Shown here one piece after another: positions 1-5,136 of a DNA stretch of 10,109 bases (position 1 is its first letter; every line of letters starts with the position of its first letter). A model generated the notes under the pieces. It did no database searches and was not told the origin of the DNA. It saw only the letters and a program-made list of their open reading frames with translations. The stretch is taken from the NCBI GenBank assembly GCA_019348305.1, contig JAHWJQ010000065.1, positions 1-10,109 on the forward strand, given 5' to 3'. The translations under genes and the position numbers were made by a program. The DNA comes from Actinomycetota bacterium (GTDB lineage: Bacteria > Actinomycetota > Acidimicrobiia > Acidimicrobiales > CADCTF01).

Positions 1-10
1 CTTCCGATCT
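1..10. other. Residual Illumina adapter at contig end
   Basis: The first ten bases are CTTCCGATCT, the last ten bases of the standard Illumina adapter. On the minus strand they read AGATCGGAAG, the usual read-through start. They add the codons for Asp-Arg-Lys to the end of the minus-strand frame, so those residues are not biological. A chance match of ten bases exactly at a sequence edge is unlikely. The window therefore begins at the end of an assembled contig that was not fully trimmed. Confidence 0.85.
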
Positions 11-849
11 GCCGGGTCACCTTCGCTACGGGCCAGGAGGAGGGGCTCGTCCACCGCCGGCGACGAAAGCCCGGTGAGGTTGTTCGGGAAGCCGCTACGG
101 AACAGCGGCGTGAGGATGGCGTCGCCCGAGGGGTAGGGGGCGATCCAGCCCAGGCGGAACAGCTCCTGCTCCCCCGTCACCGCGAACTGCTGGTAGTCGG
201 CCAGGGGCTTGGGCCGCAGGGCGGCGGGAATGCCGACCGCAGCCAGGTTGTCGCGGATGGTCGTCGCCACCGCCGTCTGGGTCTTGTCCTCCTCGAAGTC
301 GATCTGCACCTCGGGGAGGGGGCCACCGGCGGCGAGCTCGGCCACCGGCCTGTGCAGCCGGGCGAGCGCGCCGGCCGGGTCGGGCGCGGTGCGGGTGTGC
401 ACCACCAGCGAGATGCCCTTGTCCTCGACGTGCGCGCCCTCGGCCGCGGCGCGCGCCGGGTCGGCGAGATCGGCCTTGGTGACCGCGACGACGCCGCGCT
501 CCACGCCGAGGGCGGCGAGCACGGCCGCGTGCTCGCGCGTCTGCGGCATCACGCCGTCGTCGGCGGCCACCACCATCAGGAAGAGATCGATCCCGCTCGC
601 CCCCGCGACCATCGTCCGCACGAACCGCTCGTGGCCGGGGACGTCGACGACGGAGAGCCGCCGGCCCGACGGCAGCTCGAGCGGGGCGAAGCCCAGCTCG
701 ATCGAGATCCCGCGCTCGCGCTCCTCGGGCAGCCGGTCCGTCGCCACGCCGGTCAGCGCCCCGACGAGGGCCGTCTTGCCGTGGTCGATGTGGCCCATCG
801 TCCCGATGTTGAGGTGGGGCTTGTCGCGCTCGAACTTCTGCTTTGCCAT
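1..849 (-). CDS. Mosaic GTPase ORF (EF-Tu start, SelB GTPase, OtsB and SBP fragments), partial, probable chimera
   Basis: This frame of 283 codons has no stop and runs off the window. The ATG at 849 has a good Shine-Dalgarno (GAGGA, 7 nt upstream). Residues 1-18 ([18 protein letters not shown]) are an EF-Tu N terminus. Residues 19-26 (GHIDHGKT) are the P-loop shared by all translation GTPases. From residue 27 to about 132 the sequence is SelB-like: [13 protein letters not shown], the [12 protein letters not shown] switch I region, DVPGH (69-73), and TKAD (124-127) as the NKxD motif. From about residue 138 it changes to a trehalose-6-phosphate phosphatase-like piece ([13 protein letters not shown]). 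From about residue 177 it becomes the C-terminal lobe of a family-5 oligopeptide-binding protein ([19 protein letters not shown]). No known protein has this order. Elongation factor domains II and III are missing. The tRNA-Thr / tRNA-Met context fits a real tuf start, so only the first ~78 bases of the frame can be trusted as belonging with them. It could be a real fusion, but a chimera is more likely. Confidence 0.6.
   Translation of the reverse strand, partial: MAKQKFERDKPHLNIGTMGHIDHGKTALVGALTGVATDRLPEERERGISIELGFAPLELPSGRRLSVVDVPGHERFVRTMVAGASGIDLFLMVVAADDGVMPQTREHAAVLAALGVERGVVAVTKADLADPARAAAEGAHVEDKGISLVVHTRTAPDPAGALARLHRPVAELAAGGPLPEVQIDFEEDKTQTAVATTIRDNLAAVGIPAALRPKPLADYQQFAVTGEQELFRLGWIAPYPSGDAILTPLFRSGFPNNLTGLSSPAVDEPLLLARSEGDPADRK
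11..325 (-). other. Oligopeptide-binding protein (SBP_bac_5) C-terminal segment inside the mosaic ORF
   Basis: Residues from about 175 to 280 of the minus-strand frame resemble the C-terminal half of dipeptide/oligopeptide ABC-transporter solute-binding proteins. They show a hydrophobic strand followed by a helix leading to NLAAVGI, then [29 protein letters not shown] and a [18 protein letters not shown] helix. These proteins act outside the membrane and have no link to translation GTPases. No signal peptide is possible here because the segment lies in the middle of the frame. It is cut by the adapter at the contig end. Confidence 0.55.
326..438 (-). other. OtsB-like (trehalose-phosphatase) segment inside the mosaic ORF
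   Basis: Residues 138-174 of the minus-strand frame ([16 protein letters not shown], then [20 protein letters not shown]) follow the VEDKG-xSL-xxHxR pattern of trehalose-6-phosphate phosphatases of the HAD superfamily. The HAD catalytic Asp motif is not present, so this piece could not be active. The boundaries are estimates. The segment is too short for certainty and was recognised from memory of the family. Confidence 0.45.
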
Positions 850-876
850 CGTTTCGTCCTCGTTCGCTTGCTCGTC

Positions 877-895
877 GGACCGGCGGAGCCGGACC
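877..895 (-). other. Hairpin between tRNA-Met and the tuf-like start
   Basis: CCGGC (880-884) and GCCGG (888-892) pair around a GGA loop. The stem extends by two more G-C pairs beyond an A-A mismatch. It lies just after the tRNA 3' end and about 28 bases before the ATG at 849. No U-run follows, so it is more likely a processing or mRNA 5'-end structure than a strong terminator. Its function is inferred from position only. Confidence 0.3.
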
Positions 896-907
896 GGGCG
901 AGGGGGG

Positions 908-981
908 TAGCGGCGGCGGGACTCGAACCCGCGACAACACGATTATGAGCCGTGTGCTCTGACCAACTGAGCTACGCCGCC
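908..981 (-). tRNA. tRNA-Met (CAT), elongator type
   Basis: Seventy-four bases fold into a full cloverleaf. The acceptor stem is GGCGGCG with CGCCGCT (one G-U at the end). The D stem is GCTC/GAGC. The anticodon stem is CACGG/TCGTG with loop CTCATAA, giving anticodon CAT. The T stem is GCGGG/CCCGC with TTCGAGT in the loop. The discriminator base is A and CCA is not encoded. The first base pair (G-U) and the stem sequence match elongator tRNA-Met rather than initiator. The same anticodon could in principle be a lysidine-modified tRNA-Ile, but the acceptor sequence favours Met. It lies between tRNA-Thr and the tuf-like start on the same strand, a layout seen around tuf genes in bacteria. Confidence 0.93.
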
Positions 982-1035
982 CGGAAGTCGCCTCACAGCC
1001 GCAGCTGCTCGGCAAGTTCTGTGGCCGGTCTGATC

Positions 1036-1057
1036 GCCGGCGGCTGTTGCCGCTGGC
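1036..1057 (-). other. Hairpin in the tRNA-Thr to tRNA-Met spacer
   Basis: GCCGGCGGC (1036-1044) and GCCGCTGGC (1049-1057) face each other around a 4-base loop. In the minus-strand transcript the 9-bp stem has one A-C mismatch. No U-tract follows it. It may help processing of the tRNA precursor or weaken read-through, but this is inferred from position only. Confidence 0.3.
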
Positions 1058-1085
1058 TGGTTGTTGTGCGCCGGACGGCGCACGG

Positions 1086-1158
1086 AGCCCTCTGTGGGAA
1101 TCGAACCCACGACACCAGCCTTACCATGGCTGTGCTCTGCCGACTGAGCTAAGAGGGC
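1086..1158 (-). tRNA. tRNA-Thr (GGT)
   Basis: Seventy-three bases form a full cloverleaf. The acceptor stem is GCCCTCT with AGAGGGC. The D stem is GCTC/GAGC. The anticodon stem is CAGCC/GGCTG with loop ATGGTAA, giving anticodon GGT (Thr). The T stem is GTGGG/CCCAC with TTCGATT in the loop. The discriminator is T and CCA is not encoded. It is the first gene of the minus-strand tRNA-tRNA-tuf-like cluster and is transcribed away from the plus-strand gene starting at 1236. Confidence 0.96.
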
Positions 1159-1173
1159 GGGAACCGGCCAGCG

Positions 1174-1205
1174 ATCTTACCGCCCAATTCCGAGCCTTCC
1201 CTCAA
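1174..1205 (-). promoter_or_regulatory. Possible tRNA-Thr operon promoter
   Basis: On the minus strand, TAAGAT (1174-1179) matches the -10 consensus at 4 of 6 positions and lies about 15 bases before the tRNA-Thr 5' end. TTGAGG (1200-1205) resembles a -35 box. The spacer is 20 bases, longer than the usual 17-18, so the -35 assignment is weak. The region is the only gap (1159-1235) from which the tRNA cluster could be driven. Confidence 0.3.
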
Positions 1206-1235
1206 GAGAACGGGACGACGGGTCGAAGTTCGCTC

Positions 1236-2507
1236 ATGCGGTTCCAGCGCCTCCTCCTGGAGGCCGGGTCGTCGACGGTCACGCTCGACCTCCACCCCCG
1301 GCTGACGGTCGTGGCCGGGGTGGGGCGGATGGAGCGCGAGAGCCTGATCACCGAGATGCTGGCCGGCCTCGGCGCCTCCCGCCCAGGCACCCATGTGGAG
1401 GTCGTGGACGACACCGGACGGCGGCTCGGCGTCATTCACCCCGCCCGTGGTGGGCCGGACCGGGTGATGGATCTGGCTACCAACGAAGACCTGACCGCGG
1501 AGTTTGCCAGCGAGGACGGCTCCGTCAACCTGCTGCATGTGCTTGGCTTCGACGGAGGTTCCGTTCGGCGGCGGTGCCGGATGGGGAGCCCGGAGATGGC
1601 CACCGGCGCGGTCATCGACAGCACCGTCGCCGCCCTCGCCGAACGTGACCCCGACGAACTGTGGGCGGCCGCCGAGGCGGTACAGGTCGCTGACGCGGTG
1701 CTGAAGGCAGAGGTGGCGGCCATCGGCGGTGACCCCCAGGACGCCTCGCTGGTCGAGGAGGTCGAGCGGCGCCACGCTGCCTTCGAGGCGGCGCAGGAGC
1801 GCCTCGAGTACGTGCGCCACCATGGCATCTTCATCGGCGGTGCCTGCGTCCTGGCCGCCATGCCGGCTGCGCTGCTCAAGCACTGGGCCTCGATCCCACT
1901 CCTGGTGGTGGCGATCGTGACAACGCTGGTGTCGATCGCCTACCGCCGGCGGATGGAAAGGGCACGCAAAGCAGAGCGGAGGGTGCTGGAGCAGGCGGGT
2001 GCCAAGTCCTATCTGGCGTTCAGGATCCAGCGGATGAACGCCGTCTTCGATGGCGGGGCCGACCGCAGCCGCCTGGCGCTGGCGGCCGACGAGCACCGCA
2101 GCGCGCTGGCAGCCTGGCATCAACTGGCCGGAGACGTGAGCGTGGAGTTGGCTATCGACCTACGCGATCGGGTGGAGGCGGCGGCGCGGCGTGTCCGCGA
2201 AGCCGGAGGGCCCGGCGTTGCCACCGCGGCAGCGTCGGCCGAGCCGGCCGAGCTGGCCCAGGCGCTGATGGTGCGCATGAACGAGCTACGTCGCGCGGGG
2301 AGCAGCGGGGAGTCGTTCCCGCTGCTGCTCGACGAGCCCCTGTACGGCGTCGCTCCGTCCGTGAAGCACTGGGTGCTCGAGTTGGTGGCTCGTTCAGCAG
2401 GAAGTCCGCAAATCGTCTACCTCACCGACGACCCCGACGTCGCTGCCTGGGCGCGGGCCGAGGCGGTCTGGGGTGAGGTGTCGATCCTGGAGCCCGCACC
2501 GGCGTAG
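1236..2507 (+). CDS. SMC/RecN-like membrane protein without a Walker A motif, unknown function
   Basis: The product has 423 residues. I do not recognise a named family. Residues 1-60 look like the start of an SMC/RecF/RecN-type ATPase (strand, then LHPRLTVVAGVG at 20-30), but the P-loop Gly-Lys-Ser/Thr is absent: GVGRMERESL stands in its place. A helical stretch (about 170-195) leads into two hydrophobic segments (197-213 and 219-236) separated by KHWAS, followed by a basic stop (YRRRMERARKAERR) and more charged helix. Near the C terminus, FPLLLDEPLYG (361-371) is a good Walker B with the catalytic Glu position, and IVYLTDDPDVAAW (393-405) sits where ABC-type ATPases have the H-loop region. 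No LSGGQ signature is visible. This suggests a membrane-anchored ATPase relative that either no longer binds ATP normally or pairs with a partner. The ATG at 1236 was chosen because the frame upstream runs through tRNA-Thr and the protein fold begins here. The Shine-Dalgarno is poor. Confidence 0.8.
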   Translation: MRFQRLLLEAGSSTVTLDLHPRLTVVAGVGRMERESLITEMLAGLGASRPGTHVEVVDDTGRRLGVIHPARGGPDRVMDLATNEDLTAEFASEDGSVNLLHVLGFDGGSVRRRCRMGSPEMATGAVIDSTVAALAERDPDELWAAAEAVQVADAVLKAEVAAIGGDPQDASLVEEVERRHAAFEAAQERLEYVRHHGIFIGGACVLAAMPAALLKHWASIPLLVVAIVTTLVSIAYRRRMERARKAERRVLEQAGAKSYLAFRIQRMNAVFDGGADRSRLALAADEHRSALAAWHQLAGDVSVELAIDLRDRVEAAARRVREAGGPGVATAAASAEPAELAQALMVRMNELRRAGSSGESFPLLLDEPLYGVAPSVKHWVLELVARSAGSPQIVYLTDDPDVAAWARAEAVWGEVSILEPAPA

Positions 2508-2541
2508 GAGCAGCGTCGCCGGGCGGTAGGTTCGGCGCGCC

Positions 2542-3030
2542 ATGCAGGTACGCCTCGCCGTTCTTGACGACGCCGAGCCCATACGTTCGATCTACAACCG
2601 GGAAGTCACCGGTTCGACGGTGACCTTCGACCTCGTGCCCCGCTCGCTCGAGGCCCAACAGGCGTGGCTGCGAGCGCACGCCGGCGCCCACCCTGCCGTC
2701 GTCGCCGAGGCGGGGGACGGAACGATCGCCGGCTTCGGGTCCCTCACCCCCTACCGCGATCGCCCCGCCTACTCGACCACCGTCGAGGACTCGGTGTACG
2801 TGCACCACGACCAGCGTGGTCGTGGAGTGGGTCGACTGCTCCTGGAGGAGCTCGTGCGCCTGGCCACCCTCCACGGCTTCCACTCGGTCATGGCCAGGAT
2901 CGTGGATGGCCACGACGCCTCGATCTCACTGCACCGCTCGTGCGGCTTCGCACTGGTGGGAGTGGAGCGCGAGGTCGGCCGCAAGTTCGGGCGCTGGCTC
3001 GACGTTGCGCTTATGCAACGCCTGCTTTGA
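2542..3030 (+). CDS. GNAT acetyltransferase, phosphinothricin N-acetyltransferase type
   Basis: The product has 162 residues, close to the family's usual 165-185. It should transfer acetyl from acetyl-CoA to an amino group. Residues 1-22 (VRLAVLDDAEPIRSIYNREV) are the typical PAT start, and TFD (28-30) follows as in PAT/Bar relatives. DQRGRGVGRLL (90-100) is the acetyl-CoA-binding motif A. SISLHRSCGF (127-136) and VGRKFGRWLDVALMQR (145-160) are the conserved C-terminal PAT signature. The real substrate is not known: chromosomal members of this family often act on methionine sulfone/sulfoximine or other small amines rather than on phosphinothricin. The gene starts 34 bases after the SMC-like gene on the same strand, so the two may share a transcript. 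The ribosome-binding site is weak (GGTAGG about 11 bases upstream). Confidence 0.88.
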   Translation: MQVRLAVLDDAEPIRSIYNREVTGSTVTFDLVPRSLEAQQAWLRAHAGAHPAVVAEAGDGTIAGFGSLTPYRDRPAYSTTVEDSVYVHHDQRGRGVGRLLLEELVRLATLHGFHSVMARIVDGHDASISLHRSCGFALVGVEREVGRKFGRWLDVALMQRLL

Positions 3031-3115
3031 CCTGCGGCCGGGTGAGCGCGTCTTCACATTGCGAACTCTTTGGGGGAACCGCCCAGAAACGGCATCGCCC
3101 TACCGTTCGCATCAG

Positions 3116-3130
3116 CACCCGACGAGGGTG
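3116..3130 (+). promoter_or_regulatory. Small hairpin just upstream of a strong Shine-Dalgarno
   Basis: CACCC (3116-3120) pairs with GGGTG (3126-3130) around the loop GACGA. It ends seven bases before AAAGGAG (3138-3144), the best Shine-Dalgarno in the window. It could modulate access to that site, but this is inferred from closeness only. Confidence 0.3.
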
Positions 3131-3151
3131 ACGAGTCAAAGGAGAACCGAA

Positions 3152-3175
3152 ATGAGGGACACGCAGACCCAGTAA
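3152..3175 (+). CDS. Seven-residue upstream ORF (possible leader peptide)
   Basis: ATG at 3152 follows AAAGGAG (3138-3144) with an ideal 7-base gap and encodes MRDTQTQ before TAA. The ribosome site is much stronger than that of the long genes around it, which suggests that ribosomes do load here. A hairpin (3191-3208) follows 15 bases after the stop, a layout like a leader peptide ahead of an attenuator. However, the peptide has no run of one regulatory amino acid, and no U-tract follows the hairpin. The next long gene starts 260 bases later. Alternatively, this could be the remnant of a lost gene start. Confidence 0.35.
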   Translation: MRDTQTQ

Positions 3176-3370
3176 CGAGGTGCTGCAAGGAGGCCATCGG
3201 CGTGGCCTGCCACACAACCGCTCCTCGTGACCCGAGTGGGGCCACCGGTTCGCAGTCCCTACACTCGCCTTGGTTGGCCCACACCTTGCCCTCGCCGTGG
3301 GGCTGGCGGGGCTGAGGAGGACCGTCGCGGCGCATCGGGGAATTGACGAAGGGGAGCGCTGGTACGCAAA

Positions 3371-3439
3371 GTGATCGAAGCCGCAGAAGTAGCCGTGGCG
3401 GACCGGTATGGACCCAGTAGTCGGAGTCCGGCGGCGTGA
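3371..3439 (+). CDS. 22-residue ORF overlapping the flavoprotein start
   Basis: From GTG at 3371 the frame encodes MIEAAEVAVADRYGPSSRSPAA and stops at TGA 3437-3439. That stop shares bases with the GTG start (3436) of the next gene, the GTGA arrangement typical of translational coupling. GAAGGGGAG lies upstream, but its gap to this GTG is about 14 bases. The peptide begins with a plausible amphipathic helix. It could be a real coupled leader ORF, a decayed gene end or chance. Confidence 0.22.
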   Translation: MIEAAEVAVADRYGPSSRSPAA

Positions 3440-4968
3440 CCGCCGGCTCGGTTGTCATCATCGGCGCAGGACCGGCGGGGCTCACCGCGGCCTACGAGCT
3501 CGTCACCCGTTACGGCATCACCTCGACCATCCTGGAGTCGGACTCGGTGGTCGGAGGCATCAGCCGCACCGTCGAGCGGGATGGCTGGCGCTTCGACATC
3601 GGCGGCCACCGGTTCTTCACCAAGGTCAAGGAGGTCGAAGCCTTCTGGCACGAGATCCTTCCGGACGAGGACTTCATGCTGCGGCCCCGCATGAGCCGCA
3701 TCTACTACGAGGGCAAGTACTACGACTACCCGCTCAAGGCCTCGAACGCCCTCAAGAACCTCGGGGTCTGGGAGGCGCTCCTCTGCGTCATGTCCTACGT
3801 GTGGGCACGCATCCATCCGCCCAAGGACCAGACGACCCTCGAGGGCTGGATCGTCGCCCGCTTCGGCTGGCGGCTCTACAAGCACTTCTTCAAGACCTAC
3901 AACGAAAAGCTGTGGGGAGTCCCGGTGAACAAGCTGCCGGCCGACTTCGCCGCCCAGCGCATCAAGAACCTGTCGCTGTCGAGCGCCGTCGTCAACGCCC
4001 TGCTGCCCAAGCGCAACCAGAAGGGCATCACTTCGCTCATCGAGGAGTTCCAGTACCCCAAGCACGGTCCCGGGATGATGTGGGAGCGGTGCCGCGAACT
4101 GGTCGAGGCCAAGGGCTGCAAGGTCGTCATGCAGACCCGGGTGGTGGGCATCCGCCACGAGGGCGGCCGAGCCGTGTCGGTCGTCGCCGAGAACCGCGAC
4201 GGTGCCCGCAGCGACTACCCGTGCGACCACGTCATCTCATCCATGCCCATCTCTCAGCTGCTCAAGGCCATGAACCCACCAGCGGCCGAAGCGGCAGTCC
4301 GGGCCGCCGACGATCTCCGCTACCGCGACTTCCTCACCGTTGCCCTCGTCGTGCCCGAGGAGGCCAGCTTCCCCGACAACTGGATCTACGTGCACTCACC
4401 GGAGGTGCAGGTGGGGCGCATCCAGAACTTCGGGTCGTGGTCGCCCTACATGGTGAAGGAGGGCCGGACCTGTCTCGGCCTCGAGTTCTTCGTGTTCGAG
4501 GGCGACGCGACATGGAACAAGCCCGACGAGGAGTTGGTCGACCAAGGCAAGCGCGAACTGGAGATCCTCGGGCTGGTCGACCCCGCCAAGGTTGAGGCCG
4601 GCTACGTGGTGCGCATGCCGAAGGCGTACCCGTTCTATGACGAGCGCTACAAGGCGAACGTCGCCGCCATCGTGGAGTGGTTGCAGGACTGCGCGCCCAA
4701 CGTCCACCCCGTCGGTCGCAACGGGATGCACCGGTACAACAACCAGGACCACTCGATGTACACGGCGATGCTCACGGCCGAGAACATCGCGACCGGCTCA
4801 CGCCACGACGTGTGGGCCGTCAACGTCGAAGAGGAGTACCACGAGGAGTCGGCACCTGGCGACGACGCCCGGCGGGGCACACGAGGCACCGGGCGGGACG
4901 CGCCCCTCATCCCTCGCGGCCACTACGGGGCCGACCACCCGGTCAACAACCCGCCGCCGGCGCCCTGA
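3436..4968 (+). CDS. FAD-dependent amine-oxidase-like oxidoreductase of a polysaccharide locus
   Basis: The product has 510 residues and is cytosolic. VVIIGAGPAGLTAAYEL (6-22) is the dinucleotide-binding Rossmann start for FAD. ESDSVVGGISRT (34-45) carries the acidic ribose-binding residue and the GG motif of the amine-oxidase / protoporphyrinogen-oxidase / UDP-galactopyranose-mutase superfamily. FDIGGHRFF (53-61) follows. Near the end, HRYNNQDHSM (432-441) is the C-terminal FAD contact. Residues after about 460 form an acidic then Pro/Gly-rich tail that looks disordered. Proteins of this type often sit in exopolysaccharide gene clusters. The substrate is not known; a sugar-nucleotide or lipid-linked sugar is possible. 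The start is GTG because an in-frame TAG lies shortly upstream; GGAG (3423-3426) is a fair Shine-Dalgarno. It is followed after 168 bases by wecB, with a structured repeat between them. Confidence 0.85.
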   Translation: MTAGSVVIIGAGPAGLTAAYELVTRYGITSTILESDSVVGGISRTVERDGWRFDIGGHRFFTKVKEVEAFWHEILPDEDFMLRPRMSRIYYEGKYYDYPLKASNALKNLGVWEALLCVMSYVWARIHPPKDQTTLEGWIVARFGWRLYKHFFKTYNEKLWGVPVNKLPADFAAQRIKNLSLSSAVVNALLPKRNQKGITSLIEEFQYPKHGPGMMWERCRELVEAKGCKVVMQTRVVGIRHEGGRAVSVVAENRDGARSDYPCDHVISSMPISQLLKAMNPPAAEAAVRAADDLRYRDFLTVALVVPEEASFPDNWIYVHSPEVQVGRIQNFGSWSPYMVKEGRTCLGLEFFVFEGDATWNKPDEELVDQGKRELEILGLVDPAKVEAGYVVRMPKAYPFYDERYKANVAAIVEWLQDCAPNVHPVGRNGMHRYNNQDHSMYTAMLTAENIATGSRHDVWAVNVEEEYHEESAPGDDARRGTRGTGRDAPLIPRGHYGADHPVNNPPPAP

Positions 4969-4999
4969 CCACCCCGCTTCTGGGAGAGCACCGCCGGTG

Positions 5000-5128
5000 C
5001 CTAGGTGGCTGGTGTCAAACAAAGCTCGCCGGCTCCGCCGACGAAGCCCCGAGCGCCTGACGTGCGATAAAGGGGGAACGAAAGCGTCCCCCGGGCGCTC
5101 GGGACTGGTTTGACACCAGCCACCTAGG
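5000..5128. repeat. Structured inverted-repeat element with perfect 21-bp arms
   Basis: The 21 bases at 5000-5020 (starting CCTAGGTGGC, ending GTGTCAAAC) are the exact reverse complement of 5108-5128. Within them a second perfect inverted repeat pairs CCCGAGCGCC (5048-5057) with 5094-5103. Inside that, GGGGGA (5072-5077) pairs with TCCCCC (5087-5092), plus two C-G pairs and an AAAG loop. A CGGC-TCC-GCCG hairpin lies in the left half (about 5030-5040). The whole 129-base unit would form a long nested stem in RNA or DNA. It has no credible protein of its own. It fits a miniature inverted-repeat (MITE/REP-like) element or a regulatory RNA structure. I see no clear flanking target-site duplication and only one copy in the window. 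Confidence 0.85.
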
Positions 5129-5129
5129 G
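5126..5129 (+). promoter_or_regulatory. wecB ribosome-binding site overlapping the repeat arm
   Basis: AGGG at 5126-5129 lies seven bases before the GTG start of wecB and is the only Shine-Dalgarno-like sequence there. Three of its four bases belong to the right arm of the inverted repeat (ending at 5128), so pairing of the arms in the mRNA would hide it. The motif is short, so the site itself is moderately sure. Confidence 0.45.
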
Positions 5130-5136
5130 TGCCGCC

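Larger units (their letters stand above)
3031..3435. other. Gene-poor leader region upstream of the EPS locus
   Basis: About 400 bases hold no long coding frame with convincing protein character. Visible items are: an AACGG/CCGTT inverted repeat (3088-3107), a CACCC/GGGTG hairpin (3116-3130), a strong Shine-Dalgarno and 7-codon ORF (3138-3175), an AGGCCA/TGGCCT hairpin (3191-3208), a TTGACG -35-like box (3343-3348) without a convincing -10, and a 22-codon ORF overlapping the next start. Base composition is less GC-rich in 3060-3180 than in the flanking genes. This is the likely promoter/leader of the flavoprotein gene. I could not match it to a known riboswitch class. Confidence 0.5.

Noticed and set aside
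450..849. A selenocysteine system (SelB) in this organism.
   Set aside because: Only a GTPase fragment is present inside a likely chimera. No selA, selD, tRNA-Sec or SECIS is visible, so no claim about selenocysteine use is supported.
908..981. The CAT tRNA could be initiator tRNA-fMet or tRNA-Ile2.
   Set aside because: The G1-U72 pair and stem sequences fit elongator Met. An initiator usually has an unpaired 1-72 and three G-C pairs next to the anticodon loop.
1149..2123. A 324-codon minus-strand frame opposite the SMC-like gene.
   Set aside because: It would run into tRNA-Thr and lacks any domain. The plus frame has Walker B and membrane helices in sensible order.
3060..3180. GGGGGAACCGCCC and nearby stems, resembling part of a ydaO-type (c-di-AMP) riboswitch.
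   Set aside because: The other conserved blocks of ydaO (the 3' CUACCCGAACCCG-like segment and long pairing) are absent.
3340..3420. ACGCAAAG (3364-3371) with nearby GTAGCCG, reminiscent of a c-di-GMP-I (GEMM) riboswitch.
   Set aside because: The upstream GGCAAACC-type strand and the matching P1/P2 helices are not found, and the loop distances do not fit. Only the short ACGCAAAG string agrees.
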